DNA from: an uncultured Lachnospiraceae bacterium
Lineage (GTDB): Bacteria; Bacillota; Clostridia; Lachnospirales; Lachnospiraceae
DNA length: 19,886 nucleotides
Direction of reading: 5' to 3'
NCBI GenBank assembly: GCA_900544445.1
Contig: UQVK01000071.1
Coordinates: 1 to 19,886 of the forward strand
Shown: piece by piece, positions 6,380-14,255 of the stretch
Numbering within the stretch: the first letter of the stretch is position 1
Layout: each line of letters opens with the position of its first letter
The notes under the pieces: model-generated
What the model saw: the letters and a program-made list of their open reading frames with translations, nothing else
Told to the model about the DNA's origin: nothing
Databases searched by the model: none
Translations under genes and position numbers: made by a program

Positions 6380-7681
6380 ATGTTTTTCATTAATTTTTTG
6401 AAAAAGCAGCCTCCCGGCCGGTTGATTGCAATGGGCTTTGCGTTTGTAATCCTGACCGGAGCTGTGGTTCTTGTACTTCCCGTTTCCGTCTGGCCGGACG
6501 CGGAGGTTTCCTTTGTGGATGCCCTGTTTACCTCCACCAGCGCGGTGTGTGTAACGGGACTGATCGCCATTGACGTGGCGGACCATTTTACTCCGTTCGG
6601 GCAGGCCGTGGTGGCGGTGCTCATTCAGATCGGCGGACTGGGAGTGACATCCGTCGGCGTCGGACTGATCCTGGCAGCGGGAAAGCGGGTGAGCATCCGG
6701 GGAAGGCTGCTCGCCAAGGAAGCGCTGAATGTGGACAGCTTCCAGGGAATCGTTAAGCTTGTGCGCGCGGTCCTTTTCATGACGCTGTTTTTTGAAACGC
6801 TGGGCGCCCTGCTGAGCTTTATCGTGTTCATACAGGATTATCCGCTGCTTCATGCGATGGGAATCAGCGTATTCCATTCCATAGCGGCCTTTAACAACTC
6901 GGGCTTCGATATTCTGGGAGGGCTGCGAAACCTGATCCCCTATCAGGATAACATCCTTCTGAACCTGACGACGGCAGGGCTGATCATCTTCGGTGGTATC
7001 GGCTTCCTGGTCATTCTGGATGTGATGAAGCAGAAGCGGTTTAAAAAGCTGACGCTGCATTCCAAGGTGGTCATTACGAGCAGCATCACCCTGATTGTTG
7101 TGGGAACGCTGCTTTTGAAGGCGACAGAGGATATTACCTGGCTCGGCGCCTTTTTCCAGAGCGTTTCAGCCAGAACGGCGGGCTTTTCCACCTATACGAT
7201 CGGGGAATTCACCAACGCGGGCCTGTTTGTGCTCTGCGTATTGATGTTCATCGGCGCTTCTCCGGGATCTACGGGCGGCGGTATTAAGACGAGCACCTTT
7301 TTCGTGCTGGTGCAGGCGGCGAGAAGTATTTTTGTAAAGCGTCCTCTGAGCTCCTTCCGCAGGAACATTTCGCCGGAAAACCTTTCCAAGGCGTATCTGG
7401 TGACGATCCTGTCTCTGGGTGTGGTCTGCATCGCCACGTTTCTGATGTGTATCCTGGAGCCGGACTGCACCTTTATCCAGCTTTTGTTTGAGGTGATTTC
7501 CGCGTTCGGCACGGTGGGACTGTCCACAGGGATCACGCCGGGACTGTCCGTGGCGGGCAAGCTGGTCATAATCCTTGTGATGTATACGGGAAGAATCGGC
7601 GCCTTCACCCTGCTGTCCATGTGGATCGAGCATCCGGAACCGAATGCGAGATATACCCAGGAGGCTGTTACCATCGGCTGA
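6380..7681 (+). CDS. ktrB: Potassium uptake channel subunit, TrkH/KtrB family
   Basis: This is a 433-residue integral membrane protein with the four-repeat M1-P-M2 architecture of KtrB. All four selectivity-filter regions are readable: TSTSAVCVTGL (51-61), FNNSGFD (171-177), SARTAGFST (263-271) and SAFGTVGLS (374-382). The glycine-rich intramembrane gate loop GASPGSTGGGIKT (292-304) of the third repeat and the YTGRIG segment near 402 are also present. KtrB takes up K+ coupled to Na+ or membrane potential and is gated by the cytoplasmic RCK ring formed by KtrA. Length is as expected for KtrB; TrkH proper is longer (about 480). GAGGAAAA lies about 10 bases before the ATG. ktrA follows after a 77-base gap with no terminator, consistent with an operon. 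Confidence 0.94.
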   Translation: MFFINFLKKQPPGRLIAMGFAFVILTGAVVLVLPVSVWPDAEVSFVDALFTSTSAVCVTGLIAIDVADHFTPFGQAVVAVLIQIGGLGVTSVGVGLILAAGKRVSIRGRLLAKEALNVDSFQGIVKLVRAVLFMTLFFETLGALLSFIVFIQDYPLLHAMGISVFHSIAAFNNSGFDILGGLRNLIPYQDNILLNLTTAGLIIFGGIGFLVILDVMKQKRFKKLTLHSKVVITSSITLIVVGTLLLKATEDITWLGAFFQSVSARTAGFSTYTIGEFTNAGLFVLCVLMFIGASPGSTGGGIKTSTFFVLVQAARSIFVKRPLSSFRRNISPENLSKAYLVTILSLGVVCIATFLMCILEPDCTFIQLLFEVISAFGTVGLSTGITPGLSVAGKLVIILVMYTGRIGAFTLLSMWIEHPEPNARYTQEAVTIG

Positions 7682-7758
7682 CAGATCAGGCGGCATCCGG
7701 ATCAGCGGGCATGCCTGGAAAAAGTTCATATATAAATAAAGAAAGGATCCAATAGATC

Positions 7759-8424
7759 ATGAGAAAGAAACAGGGAGCCGAATCCTTCGGCGTGATCGGT
7801 CTGGGCCGTTTCGGAACGGCGCTGGCCATAACAATAGCGAAAGCAGGCAAGGACGTGATCGTCATTGACCGGAATGAGGCAAAGGTCAAGGAACTCCGTC
7901 AGTATACGGACTATGCCTTTGTGGTGGATGAGCTGAACGCGGATTCATTAAGAGAAGTGGGAATACAGAACTGTGATACGGTGATCGTCTGCATCGGGGA
8001 AAAGATGGACACCAGCATCCTGACGACCATGTGCGTGGTGGAAATGGGGATTCCCCACGTGATTGCAAAGGCGCTCACTGCAGAGCAGGGAGCCGTGCTG
8101 GAGAAGCTGGGCGCGCAGGTCGTCTATCCGGAACGCGATATGGCGATCCGTCTGGGGAAACGGCTGATTTCCAGAAATTTCCTGGATTATGTTTCGCTGG
8201 ATAACAGCGTGGAGATCCGTCAGATCATGGTTTCCGGCCGGCTTGTGGGAAAGACCATTGAGGAATACGGAATCCGTAAAAAGTACCGTCTGAATGTCAT
8301 TGCCATTGAGCACGGACAGACAACGAACATAGAGGTGCAGCCCGATTACCGCCTGGAAGACGGGGATGTGATCGTGGTGATCGGAAAGATTGACAACATG
8401 GACCGTTTCGAAGCGGACCTTTAA
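7759..8424 (+). CDS. ktrA: Potassium uptake regulatory subunit, KtrA/TrkA (RCK) family
   Basis: This is a 221-residue cytoplasmic protein. The N-terminal RCK_N Rossmann domain starts with FGVIGLGRFG (G14, G16, G19), with the acidic residue at the end of strand two in VIDRN. A short crossover helix follows, then the RCK_C domain from about residue 135, ending in the typical LEDGDVIVVIGK strand. In Bacillus this subunit forms an octameric ring on KtrB and gates it with ATP/ADP and c-di-AMP. Length matches KtrA (about 220); TrkA of enteric bacteria has two such halves. A Shine-Dalgarno AAAGGA lies upstream with slightly long spacing. It follows ktrB, so the pair should form a complete transporter. 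No riboswitch was seen before this operon. Confidence 0.93.
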   Translation: MRKKQGAESFGVIGLGRFGTALAITIAKAGKDVIVIDRNEAKVKELRQYTDYAFVVDELNADSLREVGIQNCDTVIVCIGEKMDTSILTTMCVVEMGIPHVIAKALTAEQGAVLEKLGAQVVYPERDMAIRLGKRLISRNFLDYVSLDNSVEIRQIMVSGRLVGKTIEEYGIRKKYRLNVIAIEHGQTTNIEVQPDYRLEDGDVIVVIGKIDNMDRFEADL

Positions 8425-8456
8425 GCAGCAATGTGCAGTCTGCAATGAGCCATGCG

Positions 8457-8516
8457 CCCTCAAAGCAGAGGGTCCTTCGGCAAGCTCGCTTGCCGAAGGA
8501 CCTTTTGCTTTGAGGG
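8457..8516 (+). repeat. 28-bp inverted repeat (long hairpin) after ktrA
   Basis: The arms 8457-8484 and 8489-8516 pair over 28 bp with only two G.U pairs and a CTCG loop. It begins 33 bases after the ktrA stop. No T run follows, so it does not look like a simple intrinsic terminator. It could stabilise the 3' end of the ktr mRNA or belong to a REP-like repeat family. Confidence 0.85.
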
Positions 8517-8620
8517 TATACGGCGAATGCCGTGAGCGAGACGGAGCGAAGCGAAGTCGAGCATGCATGGCGGGCTGGAGGGAGGCCGTTTTTGCTCTGA
8601 GGGTATACGGCGAATGCCGT
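8503..8620 (+). repeat. 31-base direct repeat, two copies in the ktrA-guaB gap
   Basis: Copies at 8503-8533 and 8590-8620 are identical except for one base (T8510 against C8597). Each ends in ACGGC-GAAT-GCCGT, a perfect 5-bp mini-hairpin. The first copy starts within the right arm of the long hairpin. The 56 bases between the copies are rich in short GAGCGA/GAGCGAAG motifs. Together with the hairpin this fills most of the 343-base intergenic region before the guaB promoter. An 8-base T run lies at 8641-8648. The open frame across this block is low-complexity and not a convincing gene. Confidence 0.8.
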
Positions 8621-8654
8621 TAAGCGGCCCCGTCCCCCTCTTTTTTTTCGACGG

Positions 8655-8683
8655 TTGACTCCCCCATCTTCCACAGCTATAAT
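8655..8683 (+). promoter_or_regulatory. Consensus sigma-A promoter of guaB
   Basis: TTGACT (8655-8660), a 17-base spacer and a perfect TATAAT (8678-8683). The start near 8690 gives a leader of about 78 bases. I see no known riboswitch fold in it, only a short GTCC/GGAC pairing near 8728-8746. Confidence 0.85.
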
Positions 8684-8767
8684 GGAATTATCAACCAGGC
8701 TGTCCGGCAGAGGGCATGGGGGTTTTGGTGGTCCTTGAGACGCGGACGGCTCGAAAAGGAGGAAAAT

Positions 8768-10261
8768 ATGGCATTTTATTATGGGGAACCATCCAGAACT
8801 TTCAGCGAATTTCTTCTGATTCCGGGGTATTCTTCCACGGACTGCATTCCGTCGAAGGTGAGTCTGAAAACACCGCTGGTCAGATATGAAAAAGGACAGG
8901 AGCCGGAGCTTTCCATCAACATCCCGATGGTATCCGCGATCATGCAGTCTGTTTCCGACGACAGACTTGCGGTCGCGTTGGCACAGGAAGGCGGCCTGTC
9001 CTTTATTTATGGCTCTCAGCCGGTTAAGCAGCAGGCGGAAATGGTGAGAAGGGTGAAGCGTTACCGGGCCGGATTTGTGGTGAGCGATTCCAACGTGTCG
9101 CCGGATATGACACTGGCGGACGTGCTCGATATCACGGAGAAAACGGGACATTCCACCGTCGCGGTGACGGATAACGGGAAAAGCGGAGGAAAGCTTCTAG
9201 GAATCGTGACGAACAAGGATTACCGCGTCAGCCGGATGGGACCGGAGACGAAGGTCGCCGAGTTCATGACGAAATTTGAGGATCTGGTCTATGCGGATGA
9301 GGATACCACGCTGAAGGAAGCAAACGACATCATCTGGGAGCACAAGATCAACTGTCTTCCTCTGGTGAACAAAAAGCAGGAACTGGTCTATCTGGTATTC
9401 CGCAAGGACTATGATACGCATAAGAAAAATGAGAACGAGCTGATCGATACTTCCAAACGGTACATGGTAGGTGCGGGAATCAATACCAGAGATTATGAGG
9501 AACGGGTTCCGGCCCTTGTGGAGGCGGGAGTGGACGCCCTTTGTATTGACAGCTCGGAAGGATATTCCGAGTGGCAGAAGATCACGCTGGATTATATCCA
9601 TAAAAAGTACGGGCGCAGCGTCAAGGTTGGCGCGGGAAACGTGGTGGACGGAGACGGCTTCCGTTTTCTGGCTGAGGCGGGCGCGGATTTCGTCAAGGTG
9701 GGAATCGGCGGAGGCGCCATCTGCATCACCAGAGAACAGAAGGGCATCGGAAGAGGACAGGCCACGGCTGTCATTGAGGTGGCGAAGGCCAGAGACGAAT
9801 ACTACCGGGAAACGGGAATTTACGTTCCCATCTGTTCCGACGGCGGCATCGTGCATGATTATCATATCACCCTGGCGCTTGCCATGGGCGCGGACTTTGT
9901 CATGCTGGGCCGGTATTTCGCCCGGTTTGACGAGAGCCCTACCAAGCGGGTGAACATCAACGGAAGCTATATGAAGGAATACTGGGGCGAGGGAAGCGCC
10001 CGGGCGAGAAACTGGCAGCGGTATGATCTGGGCGGGGATAAGAAGCTTTCCTTTGAAGAGGGCGTGGATTCGCTGGTACCCTATGCGGGAAGTCTGCATG
10101 ACAATGTGAACATGACATTGAGCAAGGTGAAGTCCACCATGTGTAACTGCGGCGCGCTCACCATCCCGGAGCTGCAGCAGAAGGCGAAGATCACTCTGGT
10201 TTCCTCCACGAGCATTGTGGAGGGCGGTGCGCATGACGTGATGCTGCGTGACAAGAGATAA
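8768..10261 (+). CDS. guaB: IMP dehydrogenase, Tritrichomonas-like type
   Basis: This is a 497-residue enzyme that oxidises IMP to XMP with NAD+, the committed step of GMP synthesis. The catalytic loop is [15 protein letters not shown] with Cys319, the flap pair is Arg418-Tyr419 in NWQRYDLGG, and Asp261 lies in LCIDSSEG. Two CBS motifs fill about residues 105-215. Residue numbers match those known for the Tritrichomonas foetus enzyme (Cys319, Arg418, Asp261). Long stretches also resemble it more than E. coli or Bacillus GuaB, for example the MxxYYxEPxxTFxEFLLIPG start and the [12 protein letters not shown]-terminus. A frame extends to 8735, but ATG 8768 has AGGAGG at 6-7 bases and a homologous N-terminus. 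It has its own consensus promoter and is the first gene of a unit ending at 11604. Confidence 0.95.
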   Translation: MAFYYGEPSRTFSEFLLIPGYSSTDCIPSKVSLKTPLVRYEKGQEPELSINIPMVSAIMQSVSDDRLAVALAQEGGLSFIYGSQPVKQQAEMVRRVKRYRAGFVVSDSNVSPDMTLADVLDITEKTGHSTVAVTDNGKSGGKLLGIVTNKDYRVSRMGPETKVAEFMTKFEDLVYADEDTTLKEANDIIWEHKINCLPLVNKKQELVYLVFRKDYDTHKKNENELIDTSKRYMVGAGINTRDYEERVPALVEAGVDALCIDSSEGYSEWQKITLDYIHKKYGRSVKVGAGNVVDGDGFRFLAEAGADFVKVGIGGGAICITREQKGIGRGQATAVIEVAKARDEYYRETGIYVPICSDGGIVHDYHITLALAMGADFVMLGRYFARFDESPTKRVNINGSYMKEYWGEGSARARNWQRYDLGGDKKLSFEEGVDSLVPYAGSLHDNVNMTLSKVKSTMCNCGALTIPELQQKAKITLVSSTSIVEGGAHDVMLRDKR

Positions 10262-10319
10262 GGGAGCAGGGCCGGAGAAACGGGCCGGAAAACATCAGTG
10301 CTGAAGGAGTATGCTGGAA

Positions 10320-10976
10320 ATGGAAAAGATGCAGAAGGTCAGGATTATCAAAAAAAATGACGCGGATTCCCTGGAATACGAGGTTGGAGACATTCTTTCC
10401 GTGGAAGGAACCTGGTACGGCGGCGTCAACGCAAAGGGCAGAAGCGGAATCCCCCTGTCGCTGGACCGGGAGGAATACGAAGAATACAGGCAGGAGCCGC
10501 AGAATGCGGCCGGACAGGAGGAACGGACGGGAACGCAGGGCCGGGAAAACGGAGGGATCGATCCCTTTTCCTATCAGCTCGGCGTCATGGACTGCTTCTG
10601 TGAAATGGTCTCCTCCGGCGTGAAAAGGCTCGCCATGAGCCATCCCTTTTCGGACCGGGAGGAAAGAGACCATTACCGGGAGGAGGTAAAGCGGCTCTGC
10701 GAAAAATATGGAATCCTCTTTTATCCGGAGGAGGAAGCGCTTCTGACCGCGCTTTTTCCGAAGGAGGCGAACCGGGGAAAGCCTCTGTACCTTTTTTACG
10801 GAAAAGAGGAGACGCTGACAGCGTATCTGGCGCTAAAGGAGGATCAGAAGCGCCTGATGGAGGAGGGGATCTATACGAAGGAAGAGGATGAGCGGCTCGC
10901 CCGCAAATTCGGACGTCTGCTTTCCTATCCAGAGGACGCGATCGACCGTCTGATCAGGAAAGCCGGAAATGCATAG
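10320..10976 (+). CDS. Unrecognised protein between guaB and a TetR gene
   Basis: This is a 218-residue soluble protein that I cannot assign to a family. Residues 1-50 are strand-rich (KVRIIKK, YEVGDILSVEGTWYGGV, IPLSLDREEY) and may form a small SH3-like beta domain. Residues 52-78 are a polar Gln/Glu/Gly linker. From about residue 80 it is mostly helical and highly charged (about 140 residues), starting with DPFSYQLGVMDCFCEM. No signal peptide or membrane segment is present. Start choice: AAGGAG (10304-10309) is only one base from ATG 10311 but 10 bases from ATG 10320, so 10320 is preferred; 10329 is also possible. It lies 58 bases after guaB and 20 bases before the TetR gene, most likely in one transcript, and both neighbours share its GC-rich style. 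Confidence 0.75.
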   Translation: MEKMQKVRIIKKNDADSLEYEVGDILSVEGTWYGGVNAKGRSGIPLSLDREEYEEYRQEPQNAAGQEERTGTQGRENGGIDPFSYQLGVMDCFCEMVSSGVKRLAMSHPFSDREERDHYREEVKRLCEKYGILFYPEEEALLTALFPKEANRGKPLYLFYGKEETLTAYLALKEDQKRLMEEGIYTKEEDERLARKFGRLLSYPEDAIDRLIRKAGNA

Positions 10977-10996
10977 AAAGGTTCAGGAGGAAGAAT

Positions 10997-11533
10997 ATGC
11001 CTTCAGACATGAAAGAGCGGATTGCCCGGGAGTTTGCAGAGCTTGCCCGGACGAAATCCATAGACAAGATTACGGTGAAGGATATTGTGGAGGCCTGCCA
11101 TATCACGAGACAGACCTTCTATTACCATTTCCAGGACCTGATCGACATGATCGACTGGTCGCTGCGGCAGGCTATGGAGGAACTGGTGGAAAAAAGCATC
11201 CGGATCGATTCCAGAGAGCAGGTAATAGAACTGTTTCTTTCCGAAGCGGTAAAGGCAAGAGGATTGCTCAGAAAGCTTCTGGCGTCCCAGCTGAGGGAAC
11301 AGACGGAACGCCTGATTGTGGAATCGGTACGTTCCTATTTTCGGGAGATGGTGGAGCGCAGAGAGCTCCTGCAGGATGTGAGCCGCTCCGATGCACAGGT
11401 GGCGCTTGATTTTTATACCTTTGCAACCGTCGGTATGATGCTGGAGTATTGTTCCAGGCCGAACCTGGATGTGAAGCGGCTGGCCGGACAGATCACGCGT
11501 CTGATGAGCGGGGACGCTCTGGAGAAAAGATGA
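10997..11533 (+). CDS. TetR/AcrR family transcriptional regulator
   Basis: This is a 178-residue regulator. The N-terminal helix-turn-helix is at about residues 27-46 (VKDIVEACHITRQTFYYHF), with the TFYYHF signature of TetR recognition helices. The DLIDMIDWSL segment that follows and the short ligand domain resemble the DhaS-like branch with the C-terminal type TetR_C_8. The ligand domain is all-helical, so ligand and target cannot be predicted. AGGAGG lies 6-10 bases before the ATG. It is last in the guaB unit and is followed by a very strong terminator. Position alone would allow control of its own unit, but no operator-like palindrome was seen at the guaB promoter. Confidence 0.9.
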   Translation: MPSDMKERIAREFAELARTKSIDKITVKDIVEACHITRQTFYYHFQDLIDMIDWSLRQAMEELVEKSIRIDSREQVIELFLSEAVKARGLLRKLLASQLREQTERLIVESVRSYFREMVERRELLQDVSRSDAQVALDFYTFATVGMMLEYCSRPNLDVKRLAGQITRLMSGDALEKR

Positions 11534-11551
11534 TTTCCGAAGATAGAAAGG

Positions 11552-11604
11552 CTTACAAAAAGGCCCGTGTGTAAGAATTTTTTACACACGGGCCTTTTTG
11601 TAAG
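11552..11604. terminator. Bidirectional terminator after the TetR gene
   Basis: A perfect 23-bp stem (11552-11574 with 11582-11604) and a 7-base loop, with A5 and T5 tracts on opposite arms. It starts 18 bases after the stop codon. The next 150 bases (11605-11756) precede the coiled-coil gene; I see no convincing promoter there, although one must exist for the ftsH unit. Confidence 0.93.
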
Positions 11605-11756
11605 GACAGATAGGAAAATCTGAGTGTGGATGCCGGGCCGGATTTCTGATAAAAAAGAAGAGTAGAAACGGAAAGAAGGCTGGCACCCGGGCGGAGAAAG
11701 CTTTGAAACGGAAGATTCGTCCGGAAACCGGCCCGTAAGGAAAGGAGAGCTGCGAA

Positions 11757-12197
11757 GTGGAGCAGGGAATTTTTTCTGTCAAGCTGTATGAAATGGAACA
11801 GCAGTATGGAAAGCTTCAGAGCCGGATTCAGCTGTGCCAGAGCAAGGATCATGAAAGGATCAGCGAAGAGATCCGACAGATGGAGGATGAAGAAGCCGAG
11901 ACCAGTCTCCTTTTGCAGAAGAGAATAAAGGGAAGCGGGTATCCGGCTGCCGCACGGCTCGCCCAGGCCATGCTCACCTATGAGAACAGCGTAAAGGAGA
12001 TTCTGCGGGAAGCGGAAAATGGAAATTATTCACGGGAACACAGGAAAACGGGAGATCCGGAGCCCGCTATTCTGTATGCGGAATATGCGGCCGACTTTGC
12101 CACCCAGTCCATGAACCATGCGCTTCTCGCCGCTCTGAGGGCGGTGGAAAAACAGCTTTCTTACGAGGAAGAGGAAAGGAGAACAGGGAATGAATGA
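11757..12197 (+). CDS. Small coiled-coil protein, translationally coupled to ftsH
   Basis: This is a 146-residue, highly charged, all-helical protein of unknown function. Residues 5-60 have heptad-like spacing consistent with a coiled coil (MEQQYGKLQSRIQLCQ, EEIRQMEDEEAETSLLLQ). A second helical region runs through 105-140. It has no signal peptide or membrane segment. Start is GTG 11757 with AAGGAG about 11 bases upstream. Its stop codon at 12195-12197 lies inside the ftsH gene, an 8-base overlap that strongly implies coupled translation. A partner, adaptor or chaperone role for FtsH is therefore an inference from position only. The same gene order in related genomes would support it. Confidence 0.75.
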   Translation: MEQGIFSVKLYEMEQQYGKLQSRIQLCQSKDHERISEEIRQMEDEEAETSLLLQKRIKGSGYPAAARLAQAMLTYENSVKEILREAENGNYSREHRKTGDPEPAILYAEYAADFATQSMNHALLAALRAVEKQLSYEEEERRTGNE

Positions 12198-14007
12198 GGT
12201 AAAAACTCCCAAAAAACCATTTATATTTTATTATGTCATAGTGATGCTCGTTCTGTTGCTGCTGAATCTTCTGGTGATGCCCAGAATGCTGCAGGCACAG
12301 ATCATCGAAGTGGATTACGGCACCTTCATGGATATGACGGAGAAGAAGGACATCGGGCAGGTGGAGGTTCAGGATAACCAGATCCTTTTCACCAATAAGG
12401 ACAATACCCAGATTTACAAAACGGGTCTGATGTATGATCCGGGTCTGACGGAACGTCTACATGACTCCGGCGCTCAGTTCGCTTCCGAAATCATAGAGCA
12501 GGCGTCTCCCATCGTGAGCTTTCTGGTTTCCTGGGTGCTGCCCATTGTGATCTTTGTGGCCATCGGCCAGTGGATGTATAAGAGGACGATGAACAAAATG
12601 GGCGGAGACTCCATGATGTTCGGCATGGGAAAGAGCAATGCGAAGGTTTATGTGAAGTCCTCCGCAGGCATTCGTTTCAGTGATGTGGCGGGCGAGGATG
12701 AGGCGAAGGAAAACCTGACTGAGATCGTCAATTATCTGCATGATCCGAAGCAGTATGAGGAAATCGGCGCCTCCATGCCCAAGGGCATCCTGCTTGTAGG
12801 CCCTCCCGGAACCGGTAAAACCATGCTGGCGAAGGCGGTTGCCGGTGAAGCGGATGTGCCGTTCTTCTCCATCTCCGGTTCGGAATTCGTGGAAATGTTC
12901 GTCGGCATGGGCGCATCCAAGGTACGTGACCTGTTCAGGCAGGCAAAGGAGAAGGCTCCCTGTATCGTATTCATTGATGAGATCGATGCCATCGGCAAGA
13001 AGCGTGACGGCCAGTACGGCGGAAACGACGAGCGGGAACAGACCCTGAACCAGCTGCTGACGGAAATGGATGGATTTGAAGGAAATACGGGTGTTGTCAT
13101 TCTGGCGGCCACCAACCGTCCGGAATCCCTGGACCCGGCTCTGCTCCGTCCCGGCCGGTTTGACAGACGGGTGCCCGTGGAACTTCCGGACCTGAAGGGA
13201 CGTGAAGAGATCCTGAAGGTGCATGCGAAGAAGGTGAAGGTGAATTCCGATGTGGACTTCTCGGTGATCGCCCGCATGGCTTCCGGCGCTTCCGGCGCGG
13301 AACTTGCCAACATCGTCAACGAAGCCGCCCTGCGCGCGGTGCGTGACGGACGTAAGGTGGTAACCCAGGCGGATCTGGAGGAGAGCATTGAGGTGGTTAT
13401 CGCCGGATACCAGAAGAAGAACGCCATCCTGACGGATCAGGAAAAGAAAATTGTGTCCTATCATGAGATCGGACATGCGCTGGTCGCCGCGAAGCAGACC
13501 AACTCCGCACCGGTGCAGAAGATCACCATCATCCCCAGAACCTCAGGAGCATTGGGCTACACCATGCAGGTGGATGAGGGCAACCATTATCTCATGAGCA
13601 AGGAAGAGATTGAAAACAAGATCGCCACATTTACCGGCGGCCGTGCGGCAGAGGAAGTGGTTTTTGGCTCCATCACCACCGGCGCTTCCAACGACATCGA
13701 ACAGGCCACCAAGCTGGCCCGCGCCATGATCACCCAGTACGGCATGAGCGAGGACTTCGACATGGTTGCCCTGGAAACGGTCAACAACCAGTATCTGGGA
13801 GGGGACGCTTCCCTGGCCTGCTCCGCCGAGACCCAGACCGAGATAGACAGGCAGGTCGTGGATCTGGTGAAGAAGCAGCATGAAAAGGCAGTAAAGATTC
13901 TGCAGGACAACAGGAAGAAGCTGGATGAGCTGGCGGAGTACCTGTATGAAAAGGAGACCATTACCGGAGAGGAGTTTATGAATATTCTGAACGCTCCGGA
14001 AGCGTAA
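12190..14007 (+). CDS. ftsH: ATP-dependent zinc metalloprotease FtsH
   Basis: This is a 605-residue hexameric membrane protease that extracts and degrades membrane and regulatory proteins. In order it has TM1 (about 11-30), a short extracytoplasmic domain (31-106), TM2 (107-127) and the AAA module. The AAA module has Walker A GPPGTGKT (204-211), pore motif FVGM (237-240), Walker B with DEID (263-266), and the second region of homology with arginine fingers R320 and R323. The M41 peptidase domain has HEIGH (H425, E426, H429) and the third zinc ligand Asp502 in [10 protein letters not shown]. All catalytic residues are intact. It is slightly shorter than E. coli FtsH (644), lacking part of the variable C-terminal tail. 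Start ATG 12190 overlaps the preceding gene. A terminator follows at 14069. Clostridia often have more than one FtsH, so this may be a paralogue. Confidence 0.95.
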   Translation: MNEVKTPKKPFIFYYVIVMLVLLLLNLLVMPRMLQAQIIEVDYGTFMDMTEKKDIGQVEVQDNQILFTNKDNTQIYKTGLMYDPGLTERLHDSGAQFASEIIEQASPIVSFLVSWVLPIVIFVAIGQWMYKRTMNKMGGDSMMFGMGKSNAKVYVKSSAGIRFSDVAGEDEAKENLTEIVNYLHDPKQYEEIGASMPKGILLVGPPGTGKTMLAKAVAGEADVPFFSISGSEFVEMFVGMGASKVRDLFRQAKEKAPCIVFIDEIDAIGKKRDGQYGGNDEREQTLNQLLTEMDGFEGNTGVVILAATNRPESLDPALLRPGRFDRRVPVELPDLKGREEILKVHAKKVKVNSDVDFSVIARMASGASGAELANIVNEAALRAVRDGRKVVTQADLEESIEVVIAGYQKKNAILTDQEKKIVSYHEIGHALVAAKQTNSAPVQKITIIPRTSGALGYTMQVDEGNHYLMSKEEIENKIATFTGGRAAEEVVFGSITTGASNDIEQATKLARAMITQYGMSEDFDMVALETVNNQYLGGDASLACSAETQTEIDRQVVDLVKKQHEKAVKILQDNRKKLDELAEYLYEKETITGEEFMNILNAPEA

Positions 14008-14068
14008 CTGGAAAGAGGGCGAAAGGGCGGATGCTGAAATCCTCCTTTTGCGAAATTCATAATACAAG

Positions 14069-14097
14069 AGGGTGCTGCGAAGGCGGCACCCTTATTT
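14069..14097 (+). terminator. Terminator after ftsH
   Basis: A 10-bp stem (14069-14078 with 14083-14092, one wobble), a GAAG loop and a TTATTT tail, 61 bases after the ftsH stop. It marks the left border of the AT-rich cassette. Confidence 0.8.
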
Positions 14098-14150
14098 ACT
14101 GCGTCCAGTTTTGTCCAATATAGGAAGAAAAGCGATTGAGAATAAATATT

Positions 14151-14211
14151 TTGCAAAAAAACTTCAAAATAGTATATGATAATTGACGATAGCAGTAATC
14201 GATCATATAAT
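14151..14211 (+). promoter_or_regulatory. Tandem promoters of the ATPase-RloB cassette
   Basis: The nearer promoter is TTGACG (14183-14188), a 17-base spacer and a perfect TATAAT (14206-14211), 44 bases before the ATG. A possible second one upstream is TTGCAA (14151-14156), an 18-base spacer and TATGAT (14175-14180). A TTTTGCAAAA palindrome overlaps the distal -35, and a similar TTCTGCAAAA follows the proximal start; a repressor site is possible but unproven. Confidence 0.75.
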
Positions 14212-14255
14212 ATGAATATAGTTTTGCGTATTTTCTGCAAAATGGAGGAAAATGT

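Noticed and set aside
8390..8623. 77-residue open frame across the repeat region
   Set aside because: Its sequence just reflects the hairpin and the direct repeats, and it starts inside ktrA.
8690..8767. Riboswitch in the guaB leader
   Set aside because: Only about 78 bases, with one 4-bp pairing; no purine, PRPP or guanidine aptamer features were recognised.
8297..9151. 284-residue minus-strand open frame over ktrA, the repeats and guaB
   Set aside because: Antisense shadow of two well-supported genes; no domain or start signal.
12457..13476. Long minus-strand open frames inside ftsH
   Set aside because: They are antisense to a fully conserved FtsH frame and His/Leu-rich in the manner of GC-rich shadows.
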